Shown piece after piece: positions 27,588 through 36,200 of a stretch of DNA of 64,000 bases. Positions within the stretch are counted from its first letter, which is position 1; every line of letters starts with the position of its first letter. The translations under genes and the position numbers were made by a program. The DNA is taken from the NCBI GenBank assembly GCA_937998355.1, contig CALLDI010000007.1, positions 1 through 64,000 on the forward strand, given 5' to 3'. The notes under the pieces were generated by a model that was given only the letters and a program-made list of their open reading frames with translations, searched no databases and had not been told where the DNA came from. The DNA comes from an uncultured Eggerthella sp. (GTDB lineage Bacteria; Actinomycetota; Coriobacteriia; Coriobacteriales; Eggerthellaceae).

Positions 27588-27653
27588 GAAGCAAATTGGG
27601 TGCAAAGTTTTCCACAATCGATATTTTTCAAAAAACTCTGCGTATATGCGAGG

Positions 27654-27706
27654 CTCTGAGAGCCGTTCTAAGGCCCGAAAAAAATTTTTATGACCTAGGA
27701 CTCATT
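27654..27706 (+). repeat. Dispersed imperfect repeat, copy A
   Basis: This segment matches 30544-30596 in the same orientation. Shared blocks include AGAGCCG, TCTAAG and ACTCAT in the same order and spacing, with roughly 70% identity over about 53 bp by eye. The two copies lie on either side of the fic gene. I do not recognise the element. Confidence 0.5.
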
Positions 27707-27964
27707 GGAATCGGGCGGATTTTCGCGCAATTTTGCTCGGTTTGAAGCGTGTGCGCGACTGAATCGCCAGGTCGTCTGAGTTGTCAATCGAACGTTGTAT
27801 GAGCTGCTCGGGCAAAACTCTCTACAAGACTTCCTCGAAGCTGTGCTCCTTCATCCTTAAGCACAAGCATTCGGTAGTCTTGGCCAAAAAAGTTAAATGA
27901 GAAAACCGATGCTATCCCAAACCAAATTTCATGACATTCGCTCGATGGTTTTCATCGGGTCGAC

Positions 27965-28019
27965 AGCTTTCGCCGTCCGACAAGCTTTCGCTGTCCGACT
28001 CGTCATGTCCGACTCGTCA
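27965..28019 (+). repeat. Short tandem repeats near the fic 3' side
   Basis: AGCTTTCGCCGTCCGAC (27965-27981) is repeated with one change at 27983-27999. TGTCCGACTCGTCA is repeated exactly in tandem at 27992-28005 and 28006-28019. No function can be assigned. Confidence 0.7.
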
Positions 28020-28037
28020 CTCTCACGGTCATCGATC

Positions 28038-28230
28038 GATCGTTTGAATCGAGCTTTCGTCTAACCCTGGAACGAATCAGACATTCACTTAATTCTCGAA
28101 CGATCCCCGGCTATGAGCCGATCGTTCGAATCGAGTAAATCTCGCAAAATGTCTCAAAAAAGTTATCGCTAACTATTCCGGCCATCCGGAGGTTTTCACC
28201 GGACCTTGAGCCGATCCGATCGCTTGAATC
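28038..28230 (+). repeat. Three direct copies of GATCGnTnGAATC
   Basis: GATCGTTTGAATCGAG (28038-28053), GATCGTTCGAATCGAG (28120-28135) and GATCGCTTGAATC (28218-28230, reaching the fic stop codon) are spaced 82 and 98 bp apart. They may be binding sites or relics of slippage. Confidence 0.55.
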
Positions 28231-29543
28231 TAAGCGATACGAATCGTCCTGAAAGTGCTCGCCTCATTGATCTCATCAAGAACGTTGATGATCGCGTCAG
28301 ACTGATAGAAGTCACCGCGTTCCTTCTTGCCCATCTTCCGGAGCATTCCGTATTCGCAAGCGCGAAGGATGAGCGTGGTCGCCGTTCGTTGCGTGACCCC
28401 CAAACTGCTTGCCAAGTAAGCCGAATTCACGACCGGTTGTTTCACCAACGTCTTGGGTAGCTGTCGGATCTTCGACCCCTTTCGATGACCGACCATCTCG
28501 TCCCAATCCTCAAGAACCGATTCGATCGAAGATTCAGTGACGCGACTGACGAAGAGTGCGACCTCCAGAGCGGAGACCAATTCTTCGACGATGGCGAGCG
28601 GGTCGCCTTCGCGATAGAGATGAAGCGCATCGAGCATGGAGTCGATGTTGTGAAGGAAACCGACAGAGACCGGAATGAGAGTTGATGAAAGAACTCCACC
28701 TTCCCTCAGGATGTGATGAATCAGGGCTCTGCCGGTTGGGCCATTCGAGGTGAGGAACGGATGAACAGTTTGGAACTGTGCATAAAGAATGGCTGCCTTC
28801 ACTACGGGGTCCAGATCAGATCGAGTGCCGAATTCGATCAGATCCGCCATGTATTCAGGAACACGATGAAAAGCTGGGGGCACAAATAGTGCGGTATGAG
28901 GAGTGAAGGATGTGCCCCCTAACCAGACCGGTTTCTGGCGTAGCTTTTCAAAGGCCGAATTGGTTTGGTTGTCAATCTGCTGCTCGCCGATCAAGGCTGA
29001 GTGAACGCTCTCGATCCCTTCCAGGGTCAACCCGGGAGCCAACTGCAGCGCCTTTTCAGTCGCCACCATGTTCGCCACCACGAGTCGAGCATCGCTCGGG
29101 GCCTTCGGGTAAAGCTCTGCAAGCGCAACGCTCTGAGCAGTCGAGGTGAGTCGATCGATCTGAGAGCTCGCTGAGCTTTCACTCCGCAGAAGCATGGTCG
29201 GAACATTGTCTGCGCGCTGCGCAAGTTCGACGTCGAAACGAGCCATCTCGACGAGGATCGCGCTGATGCGTGTCGACAGATCTTCCGGGATCGTCACGCT
29301 TCGGTCGGCGATCAACAGCGGTAGTGCAGCCTGGTAGAACGTTTCAGTGCTGCGAATCGGGCGAACTGAACTGAACCCGAATTCTCCTTTGCTCTTCCCA
29401 GTGGACTCGCTGGCATTCTTGCTGGCGCTGTTTCCAACACCCTTGGCATTGCTGCCATCGCCCTCTTGCCAAGCAAGTTCTTCGTAAGAAATCGAAGGCC
29501 ACTGATAGATCTCAGTCGAATTTTGTCTCGAATTCTTGTTCAT
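28230..29543 (-). CDS. Fic-family protein with degenerate catalytic motif
   Basis: This 437-residue protein has the layout of class II Fic proteins: an N-terminal segment, an inhibitory-helix region near LLRSESSASSQIDRL, the Fic core, and a C-terminal winged-helix-like region (about residues 355-425). Fic enzymes usually transfer AMP from ATP to a protein hydroxyl, using the motif HxFx(D/E)GN(G/K)RxxR. Here the motif at 261-272 reads HPFLTSNGPTGR. The catalytic His261 and final Arg272 remain, but the metal-binding acid is Thr265, Gly is Ser266, and the phosphate-binding Arg is Pro269. The inhibitory Glu is also replaced by Asp. The enzyme may be inactive as an AMPylase, use another chemistry, or act through its DNA-binding-like C-terminus. 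It stands alone with no antitoxin gene. ATG at 29543 follows an extended -10 promoter; the ribosome site is weak. Confidence 0.85.
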   Translation of the reverse strand: MNKNSRQNSTEIYQWPSISYEELAWQEGDGSNAKGVGNSASKNASESTGKSKGEFGFSSVRPIRSTETFYQAALPLLIADRSVTIPEDLSTRISAILVEMARFDVELAQRADNVPTMLLRSESSASSQIDRLTSTAQSVALAELYPKAPSDARLVVANMVATEKALQLAPGLTLEGIESVHSALIGEQQIDNQTNSAFEKLRQKPVWLGGTSFTPHTALFVPPAFHRVPEYMADLIEFGTRSDLDPVVKAAILYAQFQTVHPFLTSNGPTGRALIHHILREGGVLSSTLIPVSVGFLHNIDSMLDALHLYREGDPLAIVEELVSALEVALFVSRVTESSIESVLEDWDEMVGHRKGSKIRQLPKTLVKQPVVNSAYLASSLGVTQRTATTLILRACEYGMLRKMGKKERGDFYQSDAIINVLDEINEASTFRTIRIA

Positions 29544-29570
29544 ACACTATCCGCTGTTTTCTCTTCCGTA

Positions 29571-29579
29571 ATTATAGCA
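29571..29579 (-). promoter_or_regulatory. Extended -10 promoter of fic
   Basis: On the minus strand TGCTATAAT gives a perfect -10 box with the TG extension, 27 nt upstream of the fic start. A weak -35-like TTGCTT lies about 15 nt further upstream. The setting is strongly AT-rich. Confidence 0.55.
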
Positions 29580-29732
29580 TATTCAGAAATAAAGCAATAG
29601 TATTTTCTGACTTTTTTTTATTATAGAAGATTTTTTTCATTTGTCACCTGTTTGTTGCATATTTGCGTGATTATTTCTATTTTGCTTCCGATTATCGATT
29701 CGAATGAGACTCTTGATCTTAAAATGAGGATC

Positions 29733-30045
29733 AAAACGAGTGCTGAGTTGCTGATGCTGAGATCTAGTGGGTTCAAGACTGGATCGACGCTGAGACAAGA
29801 AAATGCTGCAGCCAAAACGACGCTATAGCTGAAACGGCGCTGTGGGCGAATCGTCGCTGAAGCAAAAACATCACAGAGTCCGAATCGGTGCTAAGACAGG
29901 AACTATGGCGAAGCCGAATCGGCACCAAAGCAGAGCTGGCGAAAATCATGACCAATGATGCGTCGGATCGATGCTGAAGCATGATCGACACTGTGGACAG
30001 AACCATGGCGAATAAATTCGATACTGATGAAGCAAAGATCAGCAA
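29733..30045. repeat. Decayed tandem repeat tract
   Basis: About eight imperfect units share a core like GCTGAAGCA, often followed some 20-35 bp later by GAATCG or GGATCG. Units vary from about 17 to 50 bp. The minus-strand frame through it codes only for a repetitive, low-complexity peptide without a ribosome site, so I treat it as non-coding or as a decayed gene fragment. Confidence 0.4.
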
Positions 30046-30146
30046 GCTTTGCTGCTCAATGCACTATGCGTTGTCCACTAACTAGAACTTAGAGCAAACT
30101 TCAAGTTCATTGCGCGTTGAAAAACACACCGCAATACATAAACAAA

Positions 30147-30183
30147 GACCCTGCGTCGAGCTCGAAAAGCTCGGCACAGGGTC
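30147..30183 (-). terminator. Rho-independent terminator, minus strand
   Basis: GACCCTG and CAGGGTC close a long stem with an inner CGAGCT/AGCTCG pairing. On the minus strand it is followed by TTTGTTT. It is about 785 bp past the FBPase stop, so it may end a long 3' untranslated region or an unannotated small RNA. Confidence 0.6.
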
Positions 30184-30524
30184 ATGGCATTATTTGCTTC
30201 TTTGCGCACTGCTGTCCTGCTTGCATGATTCGCATATGCAGACTTGCATAGAAGCTCTATATATTAGTAAGAGAATGAGATAGTAACTTTATCACCCATG
30301 CAAATTGCTCGTACATATCGCGCTGCTACGCATACTGGTTTGCTCGCTCTAAGAAATGGGATGGCGACTTCGTTGTCCATGCAGTTCGCACTGATCAGAT
30401 ACATTAGATGAATAAGAATAGTGCTCACACATTAAGACGGTCATTACATGCAGTATCGCGCACGACAAGGAGCAAACCGATGCTCTTAGTCGTTAACAGC
30501 TAATTTATTGCAAGAAATTCGCGG

Positions 30525-30779
30525 TTGTACGTACATTTGCAGCCTCTCAGAGCCGATCTAAGCCTCGCAAAATCTTTTCTTGAGCATTTACTCATGAACA
30601 TAAAGCGGTACAATTCGCTTCTGAACTGGTATTTTACGAAAACGTAGTGAATTGCATCGTAGTTCGCCATCCGGTAGATGGCGCGAACCTCACCTAAGAT
30701 AACCGAATCATAATGCGATGTGCATATGAACGTATTTTTCCTGCAGGGAATGCCAATTTCGCTGCAAATGTACGTACAA
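30525..30779. repeat. 255-bp element with perfect 19-bp inverted ends
   Basis: TTGTACGTACATTTGCAGC at 30525-30543 is repeated exactly inverted at 30761-30779. Each arm also contains the 10-bp palindrome TGTACGTACA. Inside lie copy B of the dispersed repeat and a hairpin with arms around GCCATC/GATGGC (30662-30688). There is no coding frame of note. The size and inverted ends suggest a miniature inverted-repeat element, but no clear target duplication is visible. Alternatively the arms are a pair of regulator sites. Confidence 0.5.
30544..30596 (+). repeat. Dispersed imperfect repeat, copy B
   Basis: Partner of 27654-27706 with the same block order (AGAGCCG, TCTAAG, ACTCAT). It begins one base inside the left arm of the 255-bp inverted-repeat element, which copy A lacks. 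Confidence 0.5.
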
Positions 30780-30967
30780 GCGTAATTTTTTAGCAGGAAT
30801 AGCCTGAAATAGCTACATGTGTGGCTTCAAGCGTGCTTTCGCCTGTGGTTTTCTAGAATCGTCGAGCTGAAATAGCCCGATCGCACGGCCCGGTTTTACT
30901 GGGTCGGCTTTATGAGAGCCGACCTTGCGGAATCGGCTTTACGTGAGGTGGCTTTATGCGGATAGGC

Positions 30968-32944
30968 TTACAGTTCTTCCTCGAGGAGGCCATTGTCGTA
31001 GGCGGCGATGAGCTGTTCAAGTGCGTTGATCTGCTCTTTTATCCACTCGCCTGCATCGGTATCGGCGACCAGGATGGGAGTCGTGGCAACTTCGACGTCA
31101 CGGCGCTCGGAGAAGATGTCGAGCTGCTGATCGATCGCGTCCTGCGTAGAGGAAATCGGCTGATGAGCGTCGAGGAAATAGCCCTGCGAGCTGTAGATGA
31201 GCGTAAAGCCGGCGATGCCGGTCGTACCCTGGTACGCGCTCGAGAAACCACCATCGATCGTGAAGACCTTGCCGTTGCATTTCACCGGGTCTTCCCCATC
31301 CTTCACCTTGACCGGAACATGACCGCACACGATGTGCGCCGTTTCGGGATCAAGGCCGAAGTCTTCGAAGATCGCGTCAAAAACGGCCTGGTCATCGAAG
31401 AGCGAGTAAAACGGATTCTTCACTTCCTTGCGTGCAGCTTTGTCTGCGATGAGGTAGATCTCGAACGTGGCCATCTTGCTCTTCGCGAAGAGCGGCGAGC
31501 CAGCACCCAGCCACATGTACCAGATAAGATCCTTGCCGCGGCGGCAGGTTTCGGGGTCTGAGCTGGTGAAAGCTTCGCGCACGTACTGGTCAAACACATC
31601 GAAGAGCGCGCGGCCCTTGTACACGGTGCCGTACACGTCGACTTCCTTGAGCGAACCGTCAGGATTCAACGGAACACACGCATGGAAGAGCAGATTGCCA
31701 TTATAAATAGTGTAGAGGCTACCCACATCGAGCAGGAATGCGATGTGGCGCTGCAGCTTCTCGCAGCCGACGAACGCCGCTTCGAGCGAGGCCATGACCT
31801 CGGCTTCTTCAGGCGTGAGGCGATAGGGATCGGCGGTGTCGACCGTTGGGAAAACCATGTCGGTGACCTGGTATTCTACGCCATCGAGCACGATGGTACC
31901 CGTCTCGAAATCGATGGTGTGCAGAAGCTTGCGATCCTGCAGGCCGAAGGAGGGGTTGTCATCGATCAGCTGCGCCTCGACCTTGAATTGCAGAATGGCC
32001 ATTGCCTTCTGAATCTTGACGTTGAGCTGGTGTTCTTCTTCGGAAAGACCCGGATCGCCCTTCAACGCGTAGCCTACGCAGGGGTCGTCGCCATAGACGC
32101 GCTGCGCGAAGGCAGCGAGCGGGCGCAGGTTGATGCCATAGGAATCTTCCAGGATTGAGAGGTTACCGTAACGCGCGCAGTTGCGCACGACGTGCGCGAT
32201 GCAGCCCCATTGTCCCAGCGCAGCGCCCATCCACACCACATCGTGATTGCCCCACTGGATATCGATGGAGGGGAACTGCATGAGCTCCTCCATGATGAGG
32301 TCGGGGTACGAACCGCGGTCGTAAACGTCGCCCACCATGTGAAGGTGATCGACGGCGAGGTGTTGGATGAGGATGGCGAGCACCACGATGAATTCTTCAG
32401 CGATGCCTGTGGAAATAATGCTATCTACCAGGGTATTCGCGTAGGAATCCTCCGGGAGTGCGGGAGCATCGGAGTCCGTGTTGCACGGTGGACAATGGAA
32501 GAGCAGCGCTTCGACGAGCGCGGCGAATTCTTCAGGAAGCGCATCGACGACGCGGGCTTGGGTGTGACGCAACGCCAACGGGCGCGCGAGCGCGATAAGG
32601 TGCTTGATGGTTTCGGCGTAAAAAGCCTCGGGGGCGTCGGTATTCGCGGCGTCGATCTCGACACGATCTTCCGGGTAGTAGATGAGTGAAGCGAGCGAGC
32701 GCTTCTGATCTGCGGTAAGCGCGTCGCCGAACACGTAGTCGATGAGCTCGCGAATGCCGCCGGATGCGTTGCGCAGAATGTGCGAGAACGCAGGGTATTC
32801 ACCGTGGATGTCGGAAACGAAGAACTCGGTTTCCTTCGGGAGGCTCGAGGCTGCGGTGAGGTCGACGATCTCGGCAGCGGCATCGGTGGCCGTGGGGTAA
32901 AGTACCGAGAGCGTTTCCAGGTACTGCTGTTCGATGGATTCCAT
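30968..32944 (-). CDS. fbp: Fructose-1,6-bisphosphatase, class III
   Basis: This 658-residue protein hydrolyses fructose 1,6-bisphosphate to fructose 6-phosphate in gluconeogenesis. It has the metallophosphatase motifs of the class III family in order: SDIHGEY near the N-terminus, GDVYDRG, and WGNHDVVW, then HVPVK toward the C-terminus. Length fits the family, which is typical of Firmicutes and Coriobacteriia. The frame is open further upstream to 33232. I place the start at 32944 because GGAGGG lies 6 nt before that ATG and homology begins there (MESIEQQYL). It is a single gene, convergent with nothing and followed by the long non-coding stretch before fic. Confidence 0.95.
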   Translation of the reverse strand: MESIEQQYLETLSVLYPTATDAAAEIVDLTAASSLPKETEFFVSDIHGEYPAFSHILRNASGGIRELIDYVFGDALTADQKRSLASLIYYPEDRVEIDAANTDAPEAFYAETIKHLIALARPLALRHTQARVVDALPEEFAALVEALLFHCPPCNTDSDAPALPEDSYANTLVDSIISTGIAEEFIVVLAILIQHLAVDHLHMVGDVYDRGSYPDLIMEELMQFPSIDIQWGNHDVVWMGAALGQWGCIAHVVRNCARYGNLSILEDSYGINLRPLAAFAQRVYGDDPCVGYALKGDPGLSEEEHQLNVKIQKAMAILQFKVEAQLIDDNPSFGLQDRKLLHTIDFETGTIVLDGVEYQVTDMVFPTVDTADPYRLTPEEAEVMASLEAAFVGCEKLQRHIAFLLDVGSLYTIYNGNLLFHACVPLNPDGSLKEVDVYGTVYKGRALFDVFDQYVREAFTSSDPETCRRGKDLIWYMWLGAGSPLFAKSKMATFEIYLIADKAARKEVKNPFYSLFDDQAVFDAIFEDFGLDPETAHIVCGHVPVKVKDGEDPVKCNGKVFTIDGGFSSAYQGTTGIAGFTLIYSSQGYFLDAHQPISSTQDAIDQQLDIFSERRDVEVATTPILVADTDAGEWIKEQINALEQLIAAYDNGLLEEEL

Positions 32945-33292
32945 GTTGCCCTCCGTTTCAGGTGCGCGCGGGGCGCGGCCTTTTTCCTTCGCTCCATAAT
33001 ACCAGGTCGCGCAGAATGAAAGCACCCTACTGAACGAAATCATGATTCTTTCGCATGCGGCGCACGGGGCAAGCGAGATGGCTACCGCGCGAGTTGGAGG
33101 GTGGCAGGGTTGGTTGCCAAGCACGTGGCGTCCGAACATGGCAGATCGGTACGGCGTCCGAACATGGCGGAAATATGTGGCGACGGCTTTTGAGAGCGGG
33201 CTGTTTTCGTAACGGTTTTCACCTTTTCGCACAACTTCCCTTACTTTTATATATATGTAGTTGTTCTTTATCCGATCTTGAGGATGTTATCG
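32945..33292. other. Divergent intergenic region with a 16-bp direct repeat
   Basis: The space between the divergent FBPase and kinase genes carries GGCGTCCGAACATGGC twice, at 33127-33142 and 33153-33168 (26-bp period). An AT-rich run before the kinase could hold its promoter. The repeat could be an operator. No gene is seen. Confidence 0.5.
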
Positions 33293-36200
33293 ATGGCTGA
33301 CCAGGACATTTCACACCGCGCCGCTCCCCTTCTTCGGGCCTTCGTCGCGCTGCTCCTTTCTTTTGCGCTCGCGCTCTGTGCGGCGCCCGTCGCACTTGCC
33401 GAACCCGAGGGGGTCGGAAGCGGCGGATCGTCGGCGGATGCGCAAGGGGCGAACATCGAGAAGACGCTGTTGATCGGCTATTATCCGGGCGACCCGGCGT
33501 TCCAAGACGGATTCAGCGATGACGCGCGCAAATCGGGCTACGCGTACGCCTACTATCAGCAGCTCGCGCCGTTCGCTGCCTGGAATTACGATTACGCCTA
33601 CCTTTCGCGCGACGAGGCGATCGAGGCGCTGATCAACGGCGAGGTCGATATCGTCGCAGGCGTTCAGAAGACCCCGGAACTGGAAGACAAGCTGCTGTTC
33701 TCCGAGATGGACATGGGACTTGACGGTGAGCAGTACTACTTCGCGGTGAACAAGAGTCGCCCTGATCTGATAGCCGAACTGAACGCGCCGAACGAAGCGC
33801 TGCTGGCCAGCAACCCGAAATTCCAAACGCAGACCTGGCAGGAGTATTACGACGACAGCGATGTCGTGACCTCGCTCTCCGATAACGAGCGCGCGTGGCT
33901 TCAGGAAAAAGGTTCGCTGAAGCTGGGGTATCTGGTGAAGAACCTGCCGATCTCGGGACAGGATACCGAGGGCGAGCCGACCGGCGCGCTGGGTGCGGTC
34001 ATCCCGCTCATGGAGGAATTCCTGGGCGTGCCGATCGAGGCCGTGGCATTCAGCAACCATCTTACGATGAACGAGGCGATCTTGAACGACGAGGTCGACG
34101 TCATCTTCCCGGTGTATTCTGACGCGTGGACCAGCGAGAACAAGGGGCTGTATCAGACAACGCCCCTGGTAGAGGACAGGATCTTGGTGGCGTATACGGG
34201 CGATTACAGCGATCAGTTGCTCGAGCGCGTGGCGGTGAGCGAATCGTCCATCGGCCAACAGATGTTCCTTGCGCAGTACGGCGACAGCTACGAGCTGATC
34301 ACGTATCCGGATCGCGCGGCGGCGTTCGAGGGCGTGCTGCGCGGCGAAGCGAATTGCGTGATCGGCAGTGCGAACGTGCTGCAGCTATTCATCGCCGAGC
34401 ACCCGGAATACGACAACTTCAGCACGGTGTATCTGGATGGCAGCGAGGGCTTTTCGTTCGCAGTGAGCCGCAACGATTCGACGCTGGCGGTGATCATGGA
34501 GAAGGCCGTACAGCAGATCGACGACGTGACCATCACGAACGCGATGATCCGCTATTCGCACGCGCAGACGCCGTTCTCGATGCTGGACGTGATCCAGCAG
34601 TATGCACTGCAGCTGCTGGTGGCGGGCCTGATGATCATCGCGATCATCGTGATCCTCTTCATCCTGTATCGCCGCCGCGTGCGTGCGTTCAATAAGGAGC
34701 AGGCGGCCACGCGCGTAGCGCTGGAGACCGCGCTGACCGCGGCCGACAACGCGAGCGCTGCGAAGACGAGCTTCCTGTCGAGCATGAGCCACGACATCCG
34801 CACGCCGCTGAACGCGATCATCGGCATGACCGCGATCGCAGGGGCGAACTTGGGCGATACGAATCGCGTGAAGGATTGCCTCGCGAAGATCGCGTCGTCG
34901 GGCAAGCATCTGTTGGCGCTGATCAACGAGATCTTGGACGTGTCGAAGATCGAGTCGGGGCGCATCGAGCTTTCCGAAGAGCCGTTCGACCTGTCCACGA
35001 TGCTGAAGGATCTGGTGGACATCAACAAGCCGCAGGCCGACGCGAAGGGCCAGAAGATGATCATTCGCGTGAAGGACGTGGTGCATGAAGAAGTGATCGG
35101 CGACAGCGTGCGCCTGCAGCAGATCTACACGAACCTGGTCAGCAACGCGATCAAGTACACGCAGCCTGGCGGCACGATCGACATCACGCTGGTGGAGAAG
35201 AACGCAGGCAGTCCGACGCTGGCGCAGTACGACTTCATCGTGAAGGATAACGGCATCGGCATGAGCAAGGAATACCTGCCGCATCTGTTCGAGGCGTTCA
35301 CGCGCGCCGACGACAAGGACGCGTCCGAGCAGCAGGGCACGGGGCTTGGCATGCCCATCGCGCTTTCGACCGCGCGCATGATGAATGGCGATATCAAGGT
35401 GGAGAGCGAGCTGGGCGAAGGCTCGACATTCACAGCCACCGTGTTCCTGAAGATCGCAGAGCTGGATCCGAGCGTGTACGACGAGTTCGTCGACCTGAAG
35501 GTGCTGGTGGTGGATGACGACGAGGCCGTGTGCGAGTCGACGCGCATCATGTTGAACGACCTGGGCATGAACTGTGAGTACGTGCTTTCGGGGGCCGACG
35601 CTGTGCAGAAGATCGCTGCGAGCGAGCAGACCGGCGAGCATTATTTCGCCGTGATCATCGACTGGATCATGCCCGACATGGATGGCGTGGAGACGATCCG
35701 CCGGATTCGCGCGAACACATCCGATAGCGCGGCGATCATCGTGATCTCGGCCTACGATTGGTCGGAGATCGAGGCGGAGGCGCGCGACGCGGGCGCGGCG
35801 TATTTCGTGAGCAAGCCGCTGTTCAAGTCGAGGCTGACGCACCTGTTCGCGCAGATCCTGGGCGAGGAGCCTCAGCAGGCCACGGACGACCTGAAGATGC
35901 TGACCGAGGAGATCGATTTCACGGGCAAGCGCGCGCTGCTAGCCGAGGATAACGACTTGAATGCCGAGGTGGCATGCGCATTCCTCGGCATGACCGGGCT
36001 CGAGATCGAGCATGCGCTGAATGGCGAAGAGGCGCTGCGCATGGTCGAGGAGCATGAGCCAGGGTATTACGATTGCGTGTTCATGGACATGCAGATGCCG
36101 ATCATGAACGGGCTCGAGGCGAGCGCGGCGATCCGTGCGCTCGATCGCGCGGACACGGATTTCGACGAGCTGCCGATCTTCGCGATGACGGCCAACGCGT

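Larger units (their letters stand above)
26494..28229. other. AT-rich non-coding interval between the giant gene and fic
   Basis: I find no credible gene in this 1.7-kb stretch: the short frames present lack ribosome sites and have no recognisable product. It is clearly AT-richer than the flanking genes and is full of small repeats, which are listed separately: an inverted repeat of DnaA-box-like 9-mers, paired 11-bp direct repeats, a minus-strand terminator, one copy of a dispersed repeat and short tandem repeats. The promoter of the giant gene must lie at the low-coordinate end, but no convincing -35/-10 pair is visible. Confidence 0.7.
29544..30967. other. Gene-poor interval between fic and the FBPase gene
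   Basis: No supportable gene lies in these 1.4 kb. It holds the fic promoter, a decayed repeat tract, a terminator, a 255-bp inverted-repeat-bounded element with copy B of a dispersed repeat, and three direct copies of GGCTTTA(T/C)G at 30906-30914, 30935-30943 and 30950-30958. The first of these forms part of a 7-bp hairpin (30903-30923) just past the FBPase stop. Confidence 0.65.

Noticed and set aside
27284..27631. Minus-strand frame of 115 codons in the AT-rich gap
   Set aside because: TTG start, no ribosome site, odd composition, and it runs across a terminator hairpin.
26494..28229. Chromosomal replication origin
   Set aside because: DnaA-like boxes are present, but dnaA, dnaN, rpmH and similar neighbours are absent and only four boxes are seen. 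Kept only as a finding about a possible DnaA-binding cluster.
27965..28230. CRISPR array
   Set aside because: Repeats are too short, too few and irregularly spaced, and there are no cas genes in the window.
34385..35842. Minus-strand frame of 485 codons inside the hybrid kinase gene
   Set aside because: Arg/His/Leu-rich shadow of well-conserved kinase and receiver domains on the plus strand.
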